From Lonicera japonica (lineage: Eukaryota; Streptophyta; Magnoliopsida; Dipsacales; Caprifoliaceae): 64,000 nt of DNA. The translations under genes and the position numbers were made by a program. The notes beneath the pieces are model-generated. The model was not told where the DNA came from and searched no databases. It saw nothing but the letters and a program-made list of their open reading frames with translations. The stretch spans positions 1-64,000 of the forward strand of contig JAKCWG010000365.1 in assembly GCA_021464415.1 (NCBI GenBank), read 5' to 3'. Positions 43,017 through 55,286 of this stretch are shown here, one piece after another (within the stretch, counting starts at the first letter, position 1; the number at the start of each line of letters is the position of its first letter).

Positions 43017-45725
43017 CTAATCCCATGGAATTTTTACAAGCATAAATAGAAAAGCCAACCAAACAAAAAATGAAAAGCGTTTTGGAATACGCATACCCCC
43101 CAACTTGAAGAAGACATTGTCCTCAATGTGAAGAGATTGGTGAAAAGTGGAGGAATCCACTTTGGCTTTTCTAAATCCATTTAGATAACGAGCTTGAAAA
43201 GTTCCTAAGAATGCATGCTTTAAATTGCTCGGTAATGGCTTTAGCTTGATTTTTCCTTCAAGCTTTTTGGTGGACGTGGGTGTGTTTTCTTCTTGATCAT
43301 CGGATGAATTAACCTGTTTTTCCAACAAAGAAAACACTTGCATACATTCCTCGGGTTCCTCGGAAGTGGTTAGAAAACCTTCCGTAGAATCCGATTCTAA
43401 AGTGGCAACAAAGTCGTCTTGGACCAAAGATTCTATCATGTTGACGTGTTCACTTTCTTCATCACAATCATCTTTTTGATTATTTAAAGAGAACACGTTA
43501 AGGTCTAGAGTCATGTTACCAAAAGCTAACTTAACGATTCCATTCTTGCAATTGATAATGGCATTGGACGTCGCAAGAAATGGTCGGCCAAGGATGACCG
43601 GAATCTCGTTAGCGGGATTTGACACGGGTTGCATGTCAAGGATGATGAAATCAACCGGAAAATAAAACTTGTCAATTTTGACAAGTACATCCTCGACTAT
43701 CCCTCTTGGGATCTTAACGGATCGGTCCGCTAATTGGATTGTAACCCTCGTGGGTTTCAACTCGCCCAACCCCAATTGTTGATATACAGAATATGGGAGT
43801 ACGTTCACACTCGCTCCCAAATCCAACAAAGCATTTCTTATCCTACAATTCCCTATAACACATGAAATTGTGGGACAACCGGGGTCTTTGAACTTGGGGG
43901 CTCTCGTGCCTTGCATGATGGAGCTCACTTGCTCCGCCATGAAGGCCTTTTTCTTGACATTCAACCTTCGTTTGGTAGTACATAAGTCCTTGAGGAACTT
44001 AGCATACGAAGGTATTTGCTTGACCGCGTCAAGCAACGGAATGTTGATTTTCACTTGTCGAAACACATCCAAAATCTCGGTATTAGATTTGGATGGTTGG
44101 TTCAATCTCTCCGGGAAAGGGACCTTGATTCCGTTCTTGATTTTCTCAAGATCTTCCTTTCCTCGTCTCTCTTCCTCTCTCTCCTTCTCTTCTCTCACAA
44201 CTTTCTCAACCTCCGACTCCTCAACACTCGTAGATTCAACTATGTCCGCCACCTTGGGGGTTTTAGGAACAATAGTCTTATCTACAACTTTTCCACTCCG
44301 AAGGGTCATGATGGATTTAAGTTCTTCCATTTTACTACTAGGCTCTCCTCCCTCTATAACCAAAGCTTGACCTCTAGGATTAATTAAAGGTTGAGATGGG
44401 AATTTTCCCTTCTCTTGGATTGCTAGGGCAGTGGTGAGCTTAGACATTTGAGTTTTCAAATCACTCACATCTCGATCCGTCTTATCCACAAAAGTTCTTA
44501 ACAAAGTTTCTAAGTTTTGGTTTGGATTTTGACTTTGTGGTGGAGCAAAAGAGTTTTGAGGTTGTTGTTGTCTTTGGTTTTGATGGTATTGGTTATGGTT
44601 CTGACTTTGATTACCACCCCAACTGAAATTAGGGTGGTTCTTCCATCCCTCGTTGTACTTTTGAGAATATGGGTCGTTTTGGTTTGGGTTGTATTGGTTC
44701 ATGGCGTTGACTTGGGAAGGGTTTTTGAGGACTTCCCGAAATGCGGGAATGGTGGGGCAATCCTCGGTGGTGTGTCCCGTGTTTTCACAAATGACACACA
44801 ATTGACTCGACGACACCACGTTAACCTCTCTATGCTTACTTGACTCTAAGGCCTCTACCTTCTTAGTCAATTGGAACAACCTCACTCCCATGTCATTGTC
44901 ATTGGATATTTGGTACAACCCACCCTTTCCTTGAGGTTTGGCCTTAGGCTCTTCGGTATAGGTGTTCCAATTTTGGGCACCCTCCGCTAATTCATCAAAA
45001 TACAACAAGGCCTCATCAGGATTCTTACTCAAAAATTGACCATTGCACATGGTCTCTACAAAAGTACGCATCTCGGGAGTAAGGGATTCATAGAAGTAAC
45101 TTACGAGGCTCCATGTTTCGTGACCATGGTGAGGGCATGCGTTTAAAAGTTCCTTGTATCTTTCCCAACACTTATAAAAACTTTCATTTTCTTTTGGCGA
45201 AAAATTGGATATCGCCCTTCTCAAAGCGTTGGTCCGATGGACGGGAAAGAATTTTTTTAAAAACTCCGATTGAAGTGCTTGCCAAGACCGAATAGATTGC
45301 GGTCTTTGAGCATTCAACCAAATTTTTCCTTTATCTTTTAATGAAAAAGGGAATAGTTTTAAACGCATAACCTCCTCATTAGTGTTTGCCTCACGAAACG
45401 TGGAGCATACTTCTTCAAAGTCTTTCAAATGTAAATATGGGTTTTCAGATTCCATACCATGGAAGGAAGGGATGTGTTGAAGCATACCCGGCTTGAAGGA
45501 AAAAGTTTCCGCTTGACCGGCGGGAAGAACAATGCACGAGTTGGACGTTGTCCGAGGTGGTTGAAGATAATCCCTCATAGTGCGAACCGGAGGAACGTTG
45601 TTCACTCCTTCCCCCTCGTTATCACTTTCGTGGTCCGCCATTCTTCCTTGATTTGCCATTCTTGGAGATGTGGGAGGGCTAATTCGAATGTCCACAAACA
45701 GTCGCCCTTGCATGGGCTTGGACAA
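43017..45725 (-). CDS. Athila-type Gag-protease polyprotein without polymerase
   Basis: 902 residues. The capsid/retrotransposon gag region (about 95-240) includes LKLFPFSLKDKGKIWL. A CCHC zinc knuckle (CVICENTGHTTEDC, about residue 308) is intact. A Gln/Asn-rich linker and a charged Glu/Lys/Arg helix-prone stretch (about 500-525) follow. The aspartic protease has DLGASVNVLP near residue 634 and LGRPFLATSNA near 695. DLGAS in place of the usual D-S/T-G is typical of Athila. After LKPLPSNLKHAFLG, where RT would normally begin, it diverges into about 55 residues and stops. An intact frame in a young insertion suggests that the truncated protein is the element's normal product. Confidence 0.88.
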   Translation of the reverse strand: MSKPMQGRLFVDIRISPPTSPRMANQGRMADHESDNEGEGVNNVPPVRTMRDYLQPPRTTSNSCIVLPAGQAETFSFKPGMLQHIPSFHGMESENPYLHLKDFEEVCSTFREANTNEEVMRLKLFPFSLKDKGKIWLNAQRPQSIRSWQALQSEFLKKFFPVHRTNALRRAISNFSPKENESFYKCWERYKELLNACPHHGHETWSLVSYFYESLTPEMRTFVETMCNGQFLSKNPDEALLYFDELAEGAQNWNTYTEEPKAKPQGKGGLYQISNDNDMGVRLFQLTKKVEALESSKHREVNVVSSSQLCVICENTGHTTEDCPTIPAFREVLKNPSQVNAMNQYNPNQNDPYSQKYNEGWKNHPNFSWGGNQSQNHNQYHQNQRQQQPQNSFAPPQSQNPNQNLETLLRTFVDKTDRDVSDLKTQMSKLTTALAIQEKGKFPSQPLINPRGQALVIEGGEPSSKMEELKSIMTLRSGKVVDKTIVPKTPKVADIVESTSVEESEVEKVVREEKEREEERRGKEDLEKIKNGIKVPFPERLNQPSKSNTEILDVFRQVKINIPLLDAVKQIPSYAKFLKDLCTTKRRLNVKKKAFMAEQVSSIMQGTRAPKFKDPGCPTISCVIGNCRIRNALLDLGASVNVLPYSVYQQLGLGELKPTRVTIQLADRSVKIPRGIVEDVLVKIDKFYFPVDFIILDMQPVSNPANEIPVILGRPFLATSNAIINCKNGIVKLAFGNMTLDLNVFSLNNQKDDCDEESEHVNMIESLVQDDFVATLESDSTEGFLTTSEEPEECMQVFSLLEKQVNSSDDQEENTPTSTKKLEGKIKLKPLPSNLKHAFLGTFQARYLNGFRKAKVDSSTFHQSLHIEDNVFFKLGGMRIPKRFSFFVWLAFLFMLVKIPWD

Positions 45726-45855
45726 CGATTCGAATCGCTCCTCGGGAGTTCTACAAAATCAAACAAAAATAAGGGAGAAAAATAAATTAATTAAATGGAG
45801 AGAAATACTTACAGAATGGTTTTGTACAAAACCCGAAATTCGCCTTTTTGCCTTA

Positions 45856-45873
45856 TCCCCGGCAACGGCGCCA
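45856..45873 (-). promoter_or_regulatory. Primer-binding site of the Athila-type element (tRNA-Asp type)
   Basis: The minus strand reads TGGCGCCGTTGCCGGGGA six bases after the 5' LTR. This is the primer site typical of Athila elements, complementary to tRNA-Asp. Confidence 0.85.
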
Positions 45874-45879
45874 AAAACT

Positions 45880-47529
45880 TGACGCAGCCGAATTAGCGCG
45901 TTGCGATAGAGCCCAAGTGCAGGCACGTCAAGTTGTAATATAGTCTCGGAAGTCCGAGTGTCGAACCACAGGGATAAGTGAAAAGGAGTGGAATGGATTA
46001 CGGATTAAATGGTTTTCTGATTCTTGTAAATTGAAATGGTTGTAGAACAACGAAAATGTAAAACAGTTGCGAAAATTAATAAGAAAGCACTAAGGTAGGT
46101 GGAGATTAGTTACGATTTAAGAAACGGTGATCATTAGCTCATACTAAGATTACAACACAAGGATTCTCGAGAAATGGGGAATGTTGGTGTATCTCTCAAT
46201 AGCAAAGGGTGCGACGCTAGGCGACTCATTCCCGAATTGAAGCTATATCAAGAGAGAGACAAACGACATTCCACCAAAGACGAGGTTATCATTCCTACCT
46301 CTTAGCTACGGGTGTGAAGCAAGGCAACCCATTCCCGATGAAGCTAATCCGAGATAGATATGACAAACTCATCATAAAAAGATTTAACATTAAGCAAGTG
46401 TGGTAATCTCATGATTTAAAGAATGAAAATTAGAAAGTGAATCCTAACAATGGAACGGAATGAAGTTTATGGGATAAATTCGTCAACTCATCGTTTATCA
46501 CTTATGGTAGAAAATAAAGAGTCTAAGTATCACATAAAGTGTAAGAAGCACTCAATATATCAATAAATGAATCAAAGATAAGCTAAACAAATTTATAATC
46601 CATCTATGGAGTTTTGAGAACTATTCATAAATTCTATGAAGAGGGAAAAAGCTCCATGGATGGGGGAAAAAGACTACAAGCTTTCTAGAACCATATAAAT
46701 ATGTTGTATGTTCATTAACAATCAAGCACTAAATATACAAGGCATATAAAGTCTTAATTTATTGTGAATATACCTAGAAAGCTTGTAACAATGGAGGAAA
46801 TGAAGAAGAAAAGGATTTACAACTATTTCTCAATCTTTGAACATGGATTGAGCCATAAATCACCGAATATTATATCGCAAACAACCTCCGTAACCTTAGT
46901 AAGAGACTACTCCATAATAGATGCAAGAACAAATATTATAGAAGAAGAAATCATTCTTACAAATTAAAAACTTACAAGAGAAATGAAGAACAACAAACAA
47001 GTGAGCTCTCCCCTCTCTCTAGAACTCTAAGTATGTTCAAAAATAGATAATATTATCTCCTAAGGTAAAAGAAATAATATATATTAAAAGGTAGCAAAAT
47101 ATCTAGCTAAATATCTAAAATAGCTTGAACCACTAAAATAGCCCATTTTGGGTGTGAAATGGCCAAGTTTCCAGGGCCATGATCGATCATGGCCAACCCA
47201 TGATCGATCATGGGGTCTTCTGCCTGAAGATTATTTGCACCATGATCGATCATGGGATTCCATGATCGATCATGCTTCTGGAAATTCTCTAAATCAGCAC
47301 TTTTGTAGCTTTTGGCTAGTAGTTGATCAATTCCTCGAAGGCCATTGCATCCTATGCCTATAAACACACAGAAACACAACAAAAGCACACCTAGCGGGAC
47401 AATATTAGATACAAAACTCGCTAAGACACTAATCTCAAGATAAGCGGATAATTAGGCAGAATTAATGCAATAAACGCGTCAAGCGACTCTGAGAGAGAGC
47501 TTATGCATGACAATATTAGGCGTTTATCA
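45880..47529 (-). repeat. 5' LTR of the Athila-type element
   Basis: 1650 bp at a constant offset of 5514 bp from the other LTR. The four palindromes here (47175-47274) keep the CG centre in the third site, where the other LTR has CA. Confidence 0.93.
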
Positions 47530-47534
47530 CCAAG
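47530..47534. repeat. Target site duplication CCAAG (right)
   Basis: Matches 40361-40365. Joining the flanks gives continuous intergenic sequence. Confidence 0.93.
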
Positions 47535-48270
47535 CCATCTAAACTTCAAGTTTAATGGATATATGACTCATATGAGTGACAAATCATTATTAACAATTGT
47601 AAATACAATTATATGAACATTTGAATAATGATTTGTCAAAAGAATAATCATAATAATTTTGAAAAAAAACATAATGGTACCAACATTAAGCTAGTGGAAC
47701 AAATAAAAGGAGTTTCAAAAACACAATTGTATGAACATTTGAATAATAATTTGTCAAAAGAATAATCATAATAATTTTGAAAAAAAAATAATGGTATATA
47801 TCTTTAACAACATAATAAGTGACAAATCATTATTAACATTTTTTGGAACCTTTTGTAATTGAAATCAGAACTTAATTTAATTTTTTTTATGTTTAATACA
47901 AACCATATAAATCTGTTTCGTGTTTTAAACTAGATCCTTTAAATTATTCCATTTTTGGGGCAAAAATAAAATTAACCAAAATTACGGTGCAAACAGTGTA
48001 ACCAAAGAGTTAAAAAAAATAAAAATAAAATGCACTAAATGGTCATACGAGTGTGGCAAGATCTTGTGAACCATACGATTGTGGCAAATTCGTATGGCTC
48101 ATACGATTGAGCCACATTCGTATGGCCAATTTTCTGTTTTTTTTTTTCACACCACCTATACGAGTACGCTTCATTCATATAGTTATTTTCTTACCCTGCC
48201 CACTATGCGCTGCTTTAAAAGTTAAGTATATAAATGTTAAATTTGTCCTAAATATTAAGAGTACGATGTG
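47535..48270. other. AT-rich intergenic DNA with a short duplication
   Basis: A segment of about 75 bp containing TATGAACATTTGAATAAT and AGAATAATCATAATAATTTTG occurs twice (about 47608-47682 and 47727-47792). At 48035-48125, CATACGA/TCGTATG motifs repeat in both orientations. No gene is seen. Confidence 0.6.
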
Positions 48271-48275
48271 GATGC

Positions 48276-49071
48276 TCTAACTAAAGATAATTGTTTTCTC
48301 ACCTCATCTCTCTGTCATCGTTTTCTCCCCTTCTCTCATTGTTCTTCTTCCCTCATCTCTAGTCTCTCTTTGTGCTTAATTTGTGCAGCACACAAAAATT
48401 GTGATTTATCTCTATTTTGAAATCTAATCATTACATATTTGAAGAACATTTTGTTTCTTCATTAACAAAATAATCTCTCTCTATTATATGAAAACTTATC
48501 TCTCGCAAAATAATTGTTTGGTTTCTCTCTTTAGAAGAAAATTTCACTCACAATTTTCACCATTTCTCTATACCACTAGCATGAAGAAGGAAATAAAAGA
48601 AAGACCCACTTGCAACTTTTGCCAAAAGTTTTCCCAAAAGTATTTCTGAAAACTTTTCCTCAATTTTTTTTTATCTTTTTCTATTTCCCAACACAATCCT
48701 TCCCATCGTAAAATGGAAAGAAATCAAGATTTTTGTTAGGCTACTATGTAAATCAATGTCTGATATGTATTAACACTTAAGTTATCAAAATTTCATCTTC
48801 CATCAAAACTCCACAAATTATTGTGGGAATTATTTAGGACCTTGGAAAATGAGCTTCTGATTGATGACCCTTCCTCGTGATAATGCGACTTTTAGCATAT
48901 ATAGAGTAGTCCTTTCTCTTTTTTTTTTGGGCGTTTTGTTTGCTCTTTATTGGAGAAAAAAAATTGATAGAGAGGAGGGAAGAAGAACAGTGAAAGAGGG
49001 GGAGGAAATGAAGAGAGAGAGAGAGAGAGAGAGGGAGATGAAGTGAAAAAAAGAATTATCTTAGAGTTAAA
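48276..49071. mobile_element. Possible foldback/MITE element with long pyrimidine-rich arms
   Basis: The left arm (CTCTAACTAAAGATAATTGTTTTCTCACCTC, pieces at 48276-48306) pairs imperfectly with the right arm ending GAATTATCTTAGAGTTAAAG at 49071. Pairing continues over about 70-110 bp, including the GA-rich run. A (GA)n run lies at 49012-49034. No transposase or clear target duplication is seen, so the element call is tentative. Confidence 0.4.
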
Positions 49072-49179
49072 GTGGTTTTTTGTGCAAAAGAAGCAGTGGG
49101 ATCCACACTGTTTTTCCCCTCAATTCCAACGAACTGGATTTATCCGGTTCGCACCTGAATGATGCTCTATATATATTTA

Positions 49180-50650
49180 TGTGTAAATTATATTATAGAT
49201 CAGATTTAAAACAGATATATGGTTCTCTTGATAAAAACAAAAACCACCCATAGAGTAATTTGCCATGAAAACTAGTGATGACGATTTTTATAGTGAGTAG
49301 ATCATCTTCATAATATCGCACTGAAAAATTAAATCATATTTTAAGGAGCAAGTATTACTCGATCATGAGTTAGTAGCAATGCTTATGAAAGTACGATCAT
49401 CATGTAAGAGGAGAAAAACGTAATTTCCAAACAAGGTGATGGTAAGTGGGGATCATGGCCTCTCCAAAATTTTCTGCTCCTTCTCATGTTTTGAAAATTT
49501 TATATATTTTAAATCTAACTATATTATTGGTTCCCCCTAAACTTCGTAAATTCACACATTTGTTGACTTAAAGTTACGTAAGTATGTTTATTTACTTTAC
49601 AATTGTAAAAATCTTTTTTATCGTATAAATTCAAACTTTAATATGAAATATATTATGTTGGAGAAAAAGGTGTGATCCTCCTAAAATTATTTTTTAGCTT
49701 TGTCATAGTTAGTTTGAAATATATTGTTTTTCATGACACATATGATTAGAAAGCTGAGATTAATTTTATTTTTTTAATTAATTTAAAGCCTGCGATTGTA
49801 TGAAATTTATTATTTTATGTGAAACAAATGATTGGAATCCTAGGTTTATATTTTTTTATTAATTTAAAGCATGCCTTCGGCGTGTTTAAAGTCAACTCGT
49901 CAAAAAGTTGTCGGTGCTAAATAATAATTGAAATTATGTTTTTGTTTGGTTCGTAAAATACTCACAAAGTAATAAGTAAAACAAAAAGAAGTTAATTTAC
50001 TCATTATTAATTAGTTTTAGGTTGAATACTATAAATTTTAATATTGTATTAATGGAAGGTAATGCCGTATCAACACAAAACGGTCACAGGAGTTATATAT
50101 ATGTGTGTATTATCTTATCAGTTTTAAAGCGGATGATTCTTTTTGTAAAACCCAAAAACCATCCATTTCAAGAGTTAAAAAGAGCAATTTTGTCATGAAA
50201 ATTAGTGGAGACAATTTTCATAGTGAGTAGATCATCTCCTCACTATTCAACTAAAAAATTAAATTATATTTTAAGGAGCAAGTGTTACTCATTAGTTGGT
50301 AACAATACTTATGAAAGTACAATCATCATGTGAAAGGAGAAAAACGAAATTACCAAACAAGATGGATGATGGTAAATGGGGATTATGGCCTCTCCCAAAT
50401 TTTCAGCTCGATCATTTTCATGTATTGGAAATTTTATATATTTTAAGTCTAACTGTATTATTGGTTCCTCCTATACTTCAAAAATTCACGCATTTGTTGA
50501 GTTAAAGTTACGTAGTATGTTTATCTACTTTTACAATTGTAAAAATATTTTTTATGCGATAAATTCAAACTCTAATATGAAATATATTATGTTGGAGAAA
50601 AAGGTGTGATCCACCTAAATTTATTTTTTTAGCTTTGTCATTCTTAGTTT
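49180..50650. repeat. Tandem intergenic repeat units (about 850 bp), two copies
   Basis: Units from about 49185 and 50045 share TCATAGTGAGTAGATCATC-type sequence, AAGTACGATCATCATGT, GGATTATGGCCTCTCC and TGAAATATATTATGTTGGAG. They match 38930-39360 and 39650-39900 left of the Athila element. No gene is supported. Confidence 0.75.
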
Positions 50651-51598
50651 GAAAAAATAATGCAAGTTTTAACACCCAAGTGCATGTGATCAGTTAAAAA
50701 TACTCAGTAAGTTTGAAGTTGAATTCACTGGGAAGAAGTGAGGTGGTCGATTAAGTAATAAATTACCCAACTACAAGTGGTCGGTCAAGTACTCAGTAAG
50801 TTCGAAGTCAAATCTACAAGAAAGATGTATAATTCTTTGAGTTTTGAATTTTTTTCCAGAGATAGATGAGAAAAATTAAGAAATATGATTTATGGCATTG
50901 GAATTGGACTCACTAGCTGATATGAAATACTATATAATACACATACACGTAATAATATACTTTTTAATTTTGATCGGAATTAATCCCTTATTTATAGCAT
51001 TTATAATATACTTATGGTGTAGAATACTTGTAAATAAGTTGACCGATAATATGAAATACTATATAATACAAATACACGTAATAAATATTAATAATATATA
51101 TTATTAAATTAAATATTGTATGTGTCAAATTGGTTTGGTTAATACAAAGACTTTATCCCATAACCAAACCAATATAATATGTTTTTGTTTTAAATCAATC
51201 TAAACCAATCCAATTAATTTTATAAATCTAACCACGTCAATCCGATAAGATCAAATTGGTTTGGTATTTTGATTGACTTATAACCGTGAACACCCCTAGC
51301 ACACGCAATACACGTGCATCTTATTCTCATATACATGTAGAATTTGACATAAAATTATTGTTGGTTCAGTGGTTAGAAATTATATTTTCAACATTTAGTT
51401 TACAAATTCAAGCCCAAATAATTATATATTTTGCTCAAAATAAAAGTAATAAGGATAATATAAGAAAACCTTTCAAATTGGTGTGATAATTGCTTCTAAC
51501 CCATTCAAATTTTGATTTGTATAGATAAAGATTATAAGTACACCTTTGTTGATAGCAGGAAACATGGGATATCTATCTTGGAGTTGAGAAATAATTGC
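50651..51598. other. AT-rich intergenic DNA without a recognisable gene
   Basis: Contains a short direct repeat (AATATGAAATACTATATAAT-like at about 50920 and 51047). Nothing else is recognised. Confidence 0.5.
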
Positions 51599-51606
51599 CT
51601 CATTGA

Positions 51607-51943
51607 CAGTGGCGGATGGGTGGGGGGGGGGGGGGGGGGCCGAGATATTTTAAACCCTCATTAGTATTAGTATTTTTTTTTATAAATATAGTTGTTAGCA
51701 CTCTTTAAATAAAATTATGTATTTTTATTTTGTTATAAATTTTTTTATCTCTAAAAATTATTTTAGAGTGTTAATTTTTTTTATGGAGTGTCAATAGTTA
51801 TACCCATTATTATTTATATTATAAGTATTCAATAAATTTAAGTGGCTGTGGTTCCTCTTAATAAATTTATAGAGTATCATATTTTTTATGTTGTGTTTTG
51901 ACCCCCCCACCTCCCCGCACTTCAAATCCTAGATCTGCCACTG
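51607..51943. mobile_element. hAT-type MITE, 337 bp, 8-bp target duplication CTCATTGA
   Basis: It starts CAGTGGCGGAT and ends ATCTGCCACTG, inverted with one mismatch. It is flanked by CTCATTGA at 51599-51606 and 51944-51951. An 8-bp duplication and CAGTGGC ends are characteristic of hAT-derived MITEs. An 18-G homopolymer (51622-51639) lies near the left end and a C-rich stretch near the right end, so the arms may pair further. Confidence 0.9.
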
Positions 51944-52330
51944 CTCATTGAGGTCGAGCATTTTCAATCCAAGCCAAGGTCGAATAATTCTCCTGCTCAT
52001 TGAAGAAATGAGTTACTAGCTATCGTATTAGGAGATGAAATTCGCAAAGACGGAAAATTGAGCGTAGTTAAATCTACTGTGCACTACGGGGAGATTGAGC
52101 ATAGTTTCCAATTCTAGTTTTACCCCAATTGGGGATAAGCTTCAGGGTAAGGGATGTCATTTCAAACTAAAAAATAAACAATGCCTTTTGGATTTGGAGC
52201 TCTAGGTGTGAGTGTTTCCAAGTTATTTTTACCCAACTTAAGTTTGGGGTGGCATTTAAGGAAGGGTTGAGTTGCTCTAACGGAGTTGTATTTAGGGCTT
52301 TTTCAAGTTTATAGTCCAATATTATATAAA

Positions 52331-52726
52331 TATAGGGGAAGGATCTTAAGAGGACCAAAATTTTGGTCCTTAAATGCGGACCAATTATTTTGAGGGGGTA
52401 AATAAATGAATTTTTTGATGAAACTTGGTGAAGATGATCTTCATGATTAATAGATCACCTCCACCAAATTTCATCGAAAAAATCAATCGGGAAGAGGGTT
52501 TACTAAAAAATTGATATATATGTGCGTTTCTGGCCATTAAAATTTAAGATGTTTAGTTAACCCACTTCCCGGTTGAATTTTTTGATGAAATTTAGTGGAG
52601 ATGATCTACTAATTATGGAGATCATCCTCACCAAGTTTCATAAAAAAATTCATTCATTTACTCCCTCAAAATGATTGGTCCGCATTTAAGGACCAAATAA
52701 ATGGTCCTCTTTAGATCCTTCCTCTA
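52331..52726. mobile_element. Foldback MITE with about 165-bp inverted arms
   Basis: The left arm starts TATAGGGGAAGGATC and the right arm ends GATCCTTCCTCTATA. The arms stay complementary through AGGACCAA, GGTCCTTAAATGCGGACCAA and AAATTTCATC-type stretches almost to the centre (about 52520). The ends lie in TA-rich DNA, consistent with a TA target (mariner/Stowaway-like), but the class is inferred. Confidence 0.8.
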
Positions 52727-55286
52727 TAAATATATATTAAAAATTTAAGTTTATATATCTTCAGGTATAAATAAAACCTATTATTATATTAATGAATTCT
52801 CCTAAAACAAATTCATTTATTCCATTACTGGATTCTTAAGTTTAATTTTCTGGCACTTATTCGCTTCGATTCTTTGCTTAAGTAATGCTCTCAAGGATAA
52901 CTATCTTGAGATGTACAAAATATGATGGAATAGTGGAGTTACTTATTTGGTTATGCATTGGGGACATTATTATACATTAAGTAAATCAAAATGGTTAGAG
53001 CAATAAATATTATCATTTATTTATATGCGTAGATTTGATCATAAATTTCCTCCAATATTTTAATAGAATATTTTGAAACTTAGCATTTAATTTCCTTCCA
53101 CCTTAAATTTTCCATATTTCCATTTCTCCTAAAAATACTATATAGTTTAAGCAGGAAGATTTATAGATTTTGCATTGAAAATTTTCTAATATACAAATTT
53201 ATCACTTGAATCATGTTGAAGCATTTAGGTGGTGCATAAAACATTTATTTTGTGCATTTAAGCAACATGACCTAGTACAGGTATCAACACATGTATGATT
53301 TGTTTAATTATAAAATAAAAAGTAAATTAAAAAAATCAAACAATATAATTTGATAAGCATTTGGTGTTGGTGGTAAATATCCTCTTTGGGTCTAAATTTT
53401 CTTTCTAAGAAAATAATACCATGAGACATTAACAATATTATAGTGATATATCAACAAATAATAAAATTTAAGAAATATCATTTTACTTCATACAATATTT
53501 ATCATCTCTACTATACAAATGCATAAATTGTATTGTAGAATTCTTGAGAATACAAATGTACGTATGTAATACAAGCATATTCGTTATCTTTTCAAGTTAA
53601 ATTTTGAAGCCGTTGGAGTTGACGTTTTGGGTTGTAAACGCGCCCTAATCGGGGTCAACACCCAATATGTAAAGGGAATTCAAGAATTAGGCAACATTCA
53701 AAAATGACCCCTTAAGTTGAAATTATGTTTTCAAAAAGGGTTGGAGCGTCAAATATTGTTGCATTCTTTTTTGTTTTTCTATGTGTTTTTTAACAAAAAA
53801 GGGGTTAGATGTAATCTTGTGTTGATTTTTTCTTATTTTTATCTTCCTTGCTCTATTTTTGAACAACTAAAAAGCTCAAATTTTATAACAGTGGTCCTTT
53901 GTTTGTAAACATCTACTTTTGGATGAGATGATGTGCGTTCTAAACTTTAATTAAGGCCGACTCTGAGGAAAAAAGACCAATATGGGAAAGTAATCAAACA
54001 ATAGGGGTGTAAAGTAGGGATATTATTTCAATAAATGACCTTTACCAATACCAAAACTGGAATAAGAAGTTCAATACCAATTTTAATAATTTAGCAATCG
54101 GTATTTGAAATTAAAAATAAGTACCAAACCAGTAGTTTTTTGGGTATATTCGGTATTTTTTTTGTAAAATTCGGTTTTGGTAAAAGGTATTCTAAGTGTA
54201 AAATTTTATAAATATTTTTGGTTAATTTTAGTTTTCGATAAGAAGTTTAGGTGGAGACTGATTTCCCTCCATCTTCTGAATTCTTTTCCCTTTTAAACAA
54301 TTAAAAAGTTCTAGTTTTTACACCGAAGAAGTTCTTTATGTATTTTTGGTTGGAATACAACAAATAACCTTCTAGCCCATGCTCATGACACACACATGAC
54401 AATTCTGTCCACAAAAACGAAACATCCAATTTTGGATGACTTTGAGAGATGGTCTAAGGTTGCCTCTAAGCAAAAGCAAACTTTAAGGACCAATGCAAAA
54501 ATGGTTAAACTTTGAGGGTCTAAAGTGCTAATTATCCAATTTTTGGGGAACAGAAACTGAAACAAGTAAATAAACTAGCACCCATGCAAAACTAATTTAC
54601 CCAATTGTATTACAAGTTTCTTAATATACTAGATTCTAATCCGTGCGATGCACGGGGCAGGCAATTTACATTTTACAAATTTATTTATAGTATAAAAAAT
54701 AAAAATCGACTTCAATTGTTTAATTTGATCCATGTGAACACTTGGTAAAGAATGCAAATGACAAAATAAAGAAAAAAGAAAGAAACGAATGAAACGCACA
54801 TTCCTTACGATGAATTATTTATGCAAAAAAATTTCATACTCTTTGCCTACTAGTACTTAATCGAGCAAATTGTAGATCGAGTTGAACTAGCTTTGTTCAT
54901 TTTACAAGGTGTGGTTATAATTCATATAAATGTTGCTCTTTGACATGGGAAATTAGCTAGGCTTGTAAGCAGTTTGGTCCATTGCGGCCATATTGGATGC
55001 ACGACTAATTCCTACTTGCGGGACTGAGCTTGACAACGGCCACAAGGAAATTTACACTTACGGATAATTGAATACGGGACATTTCATTAAATGGATCGAT
55101 CGTCACGGGAATCCAGTGGTAGAAAAGCAACTAGGGTAACCTTGTGGTTGTGTGTGAGAAAGATATATGGAGCTTAATTTTTAAAACAATGCTTACTGTG
55201 CACAAATGGGTGGAATAAGTCCAGAAGAGATGATCAAGTTGGAGGTGAATTTTTAAGATACGTATTAAATCAACTTGAAATTTACG

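Larger units (their letters stand above)
40366..47529 (-). mobile_element. Non-autonomous Athila-type Gypsy element with gag-protease only, 7164 bp
   Basis: LTRs of 1650 bp each (40366-42015 and 45880-47529) have TG...CA ends and CCAAG target duplications. An intact 902-codon gag-protease lies on the minus strand. No RT, RNase H or integrase is present: only about 1 kb (42016-43016) lies between the ORF end and the 3' LTR, and no pol motif is seen there. The gag and protease sequence and the tRNA-Asp-type primer site are of Athila type. The LTRs differ by only a handful of bases on reading, so the insertion is young. It would depend on an autonomous relative for pol functions. Confidence 0.92.

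Noticed and set aside
54626..55190. Helitron insertion suggested by the GTGCGATGCACGGG motif
   Set aside because: Only one terminus-like motif is visible. No CTRR end with hairpin or helicase was found, so I mention it only within host block 3.
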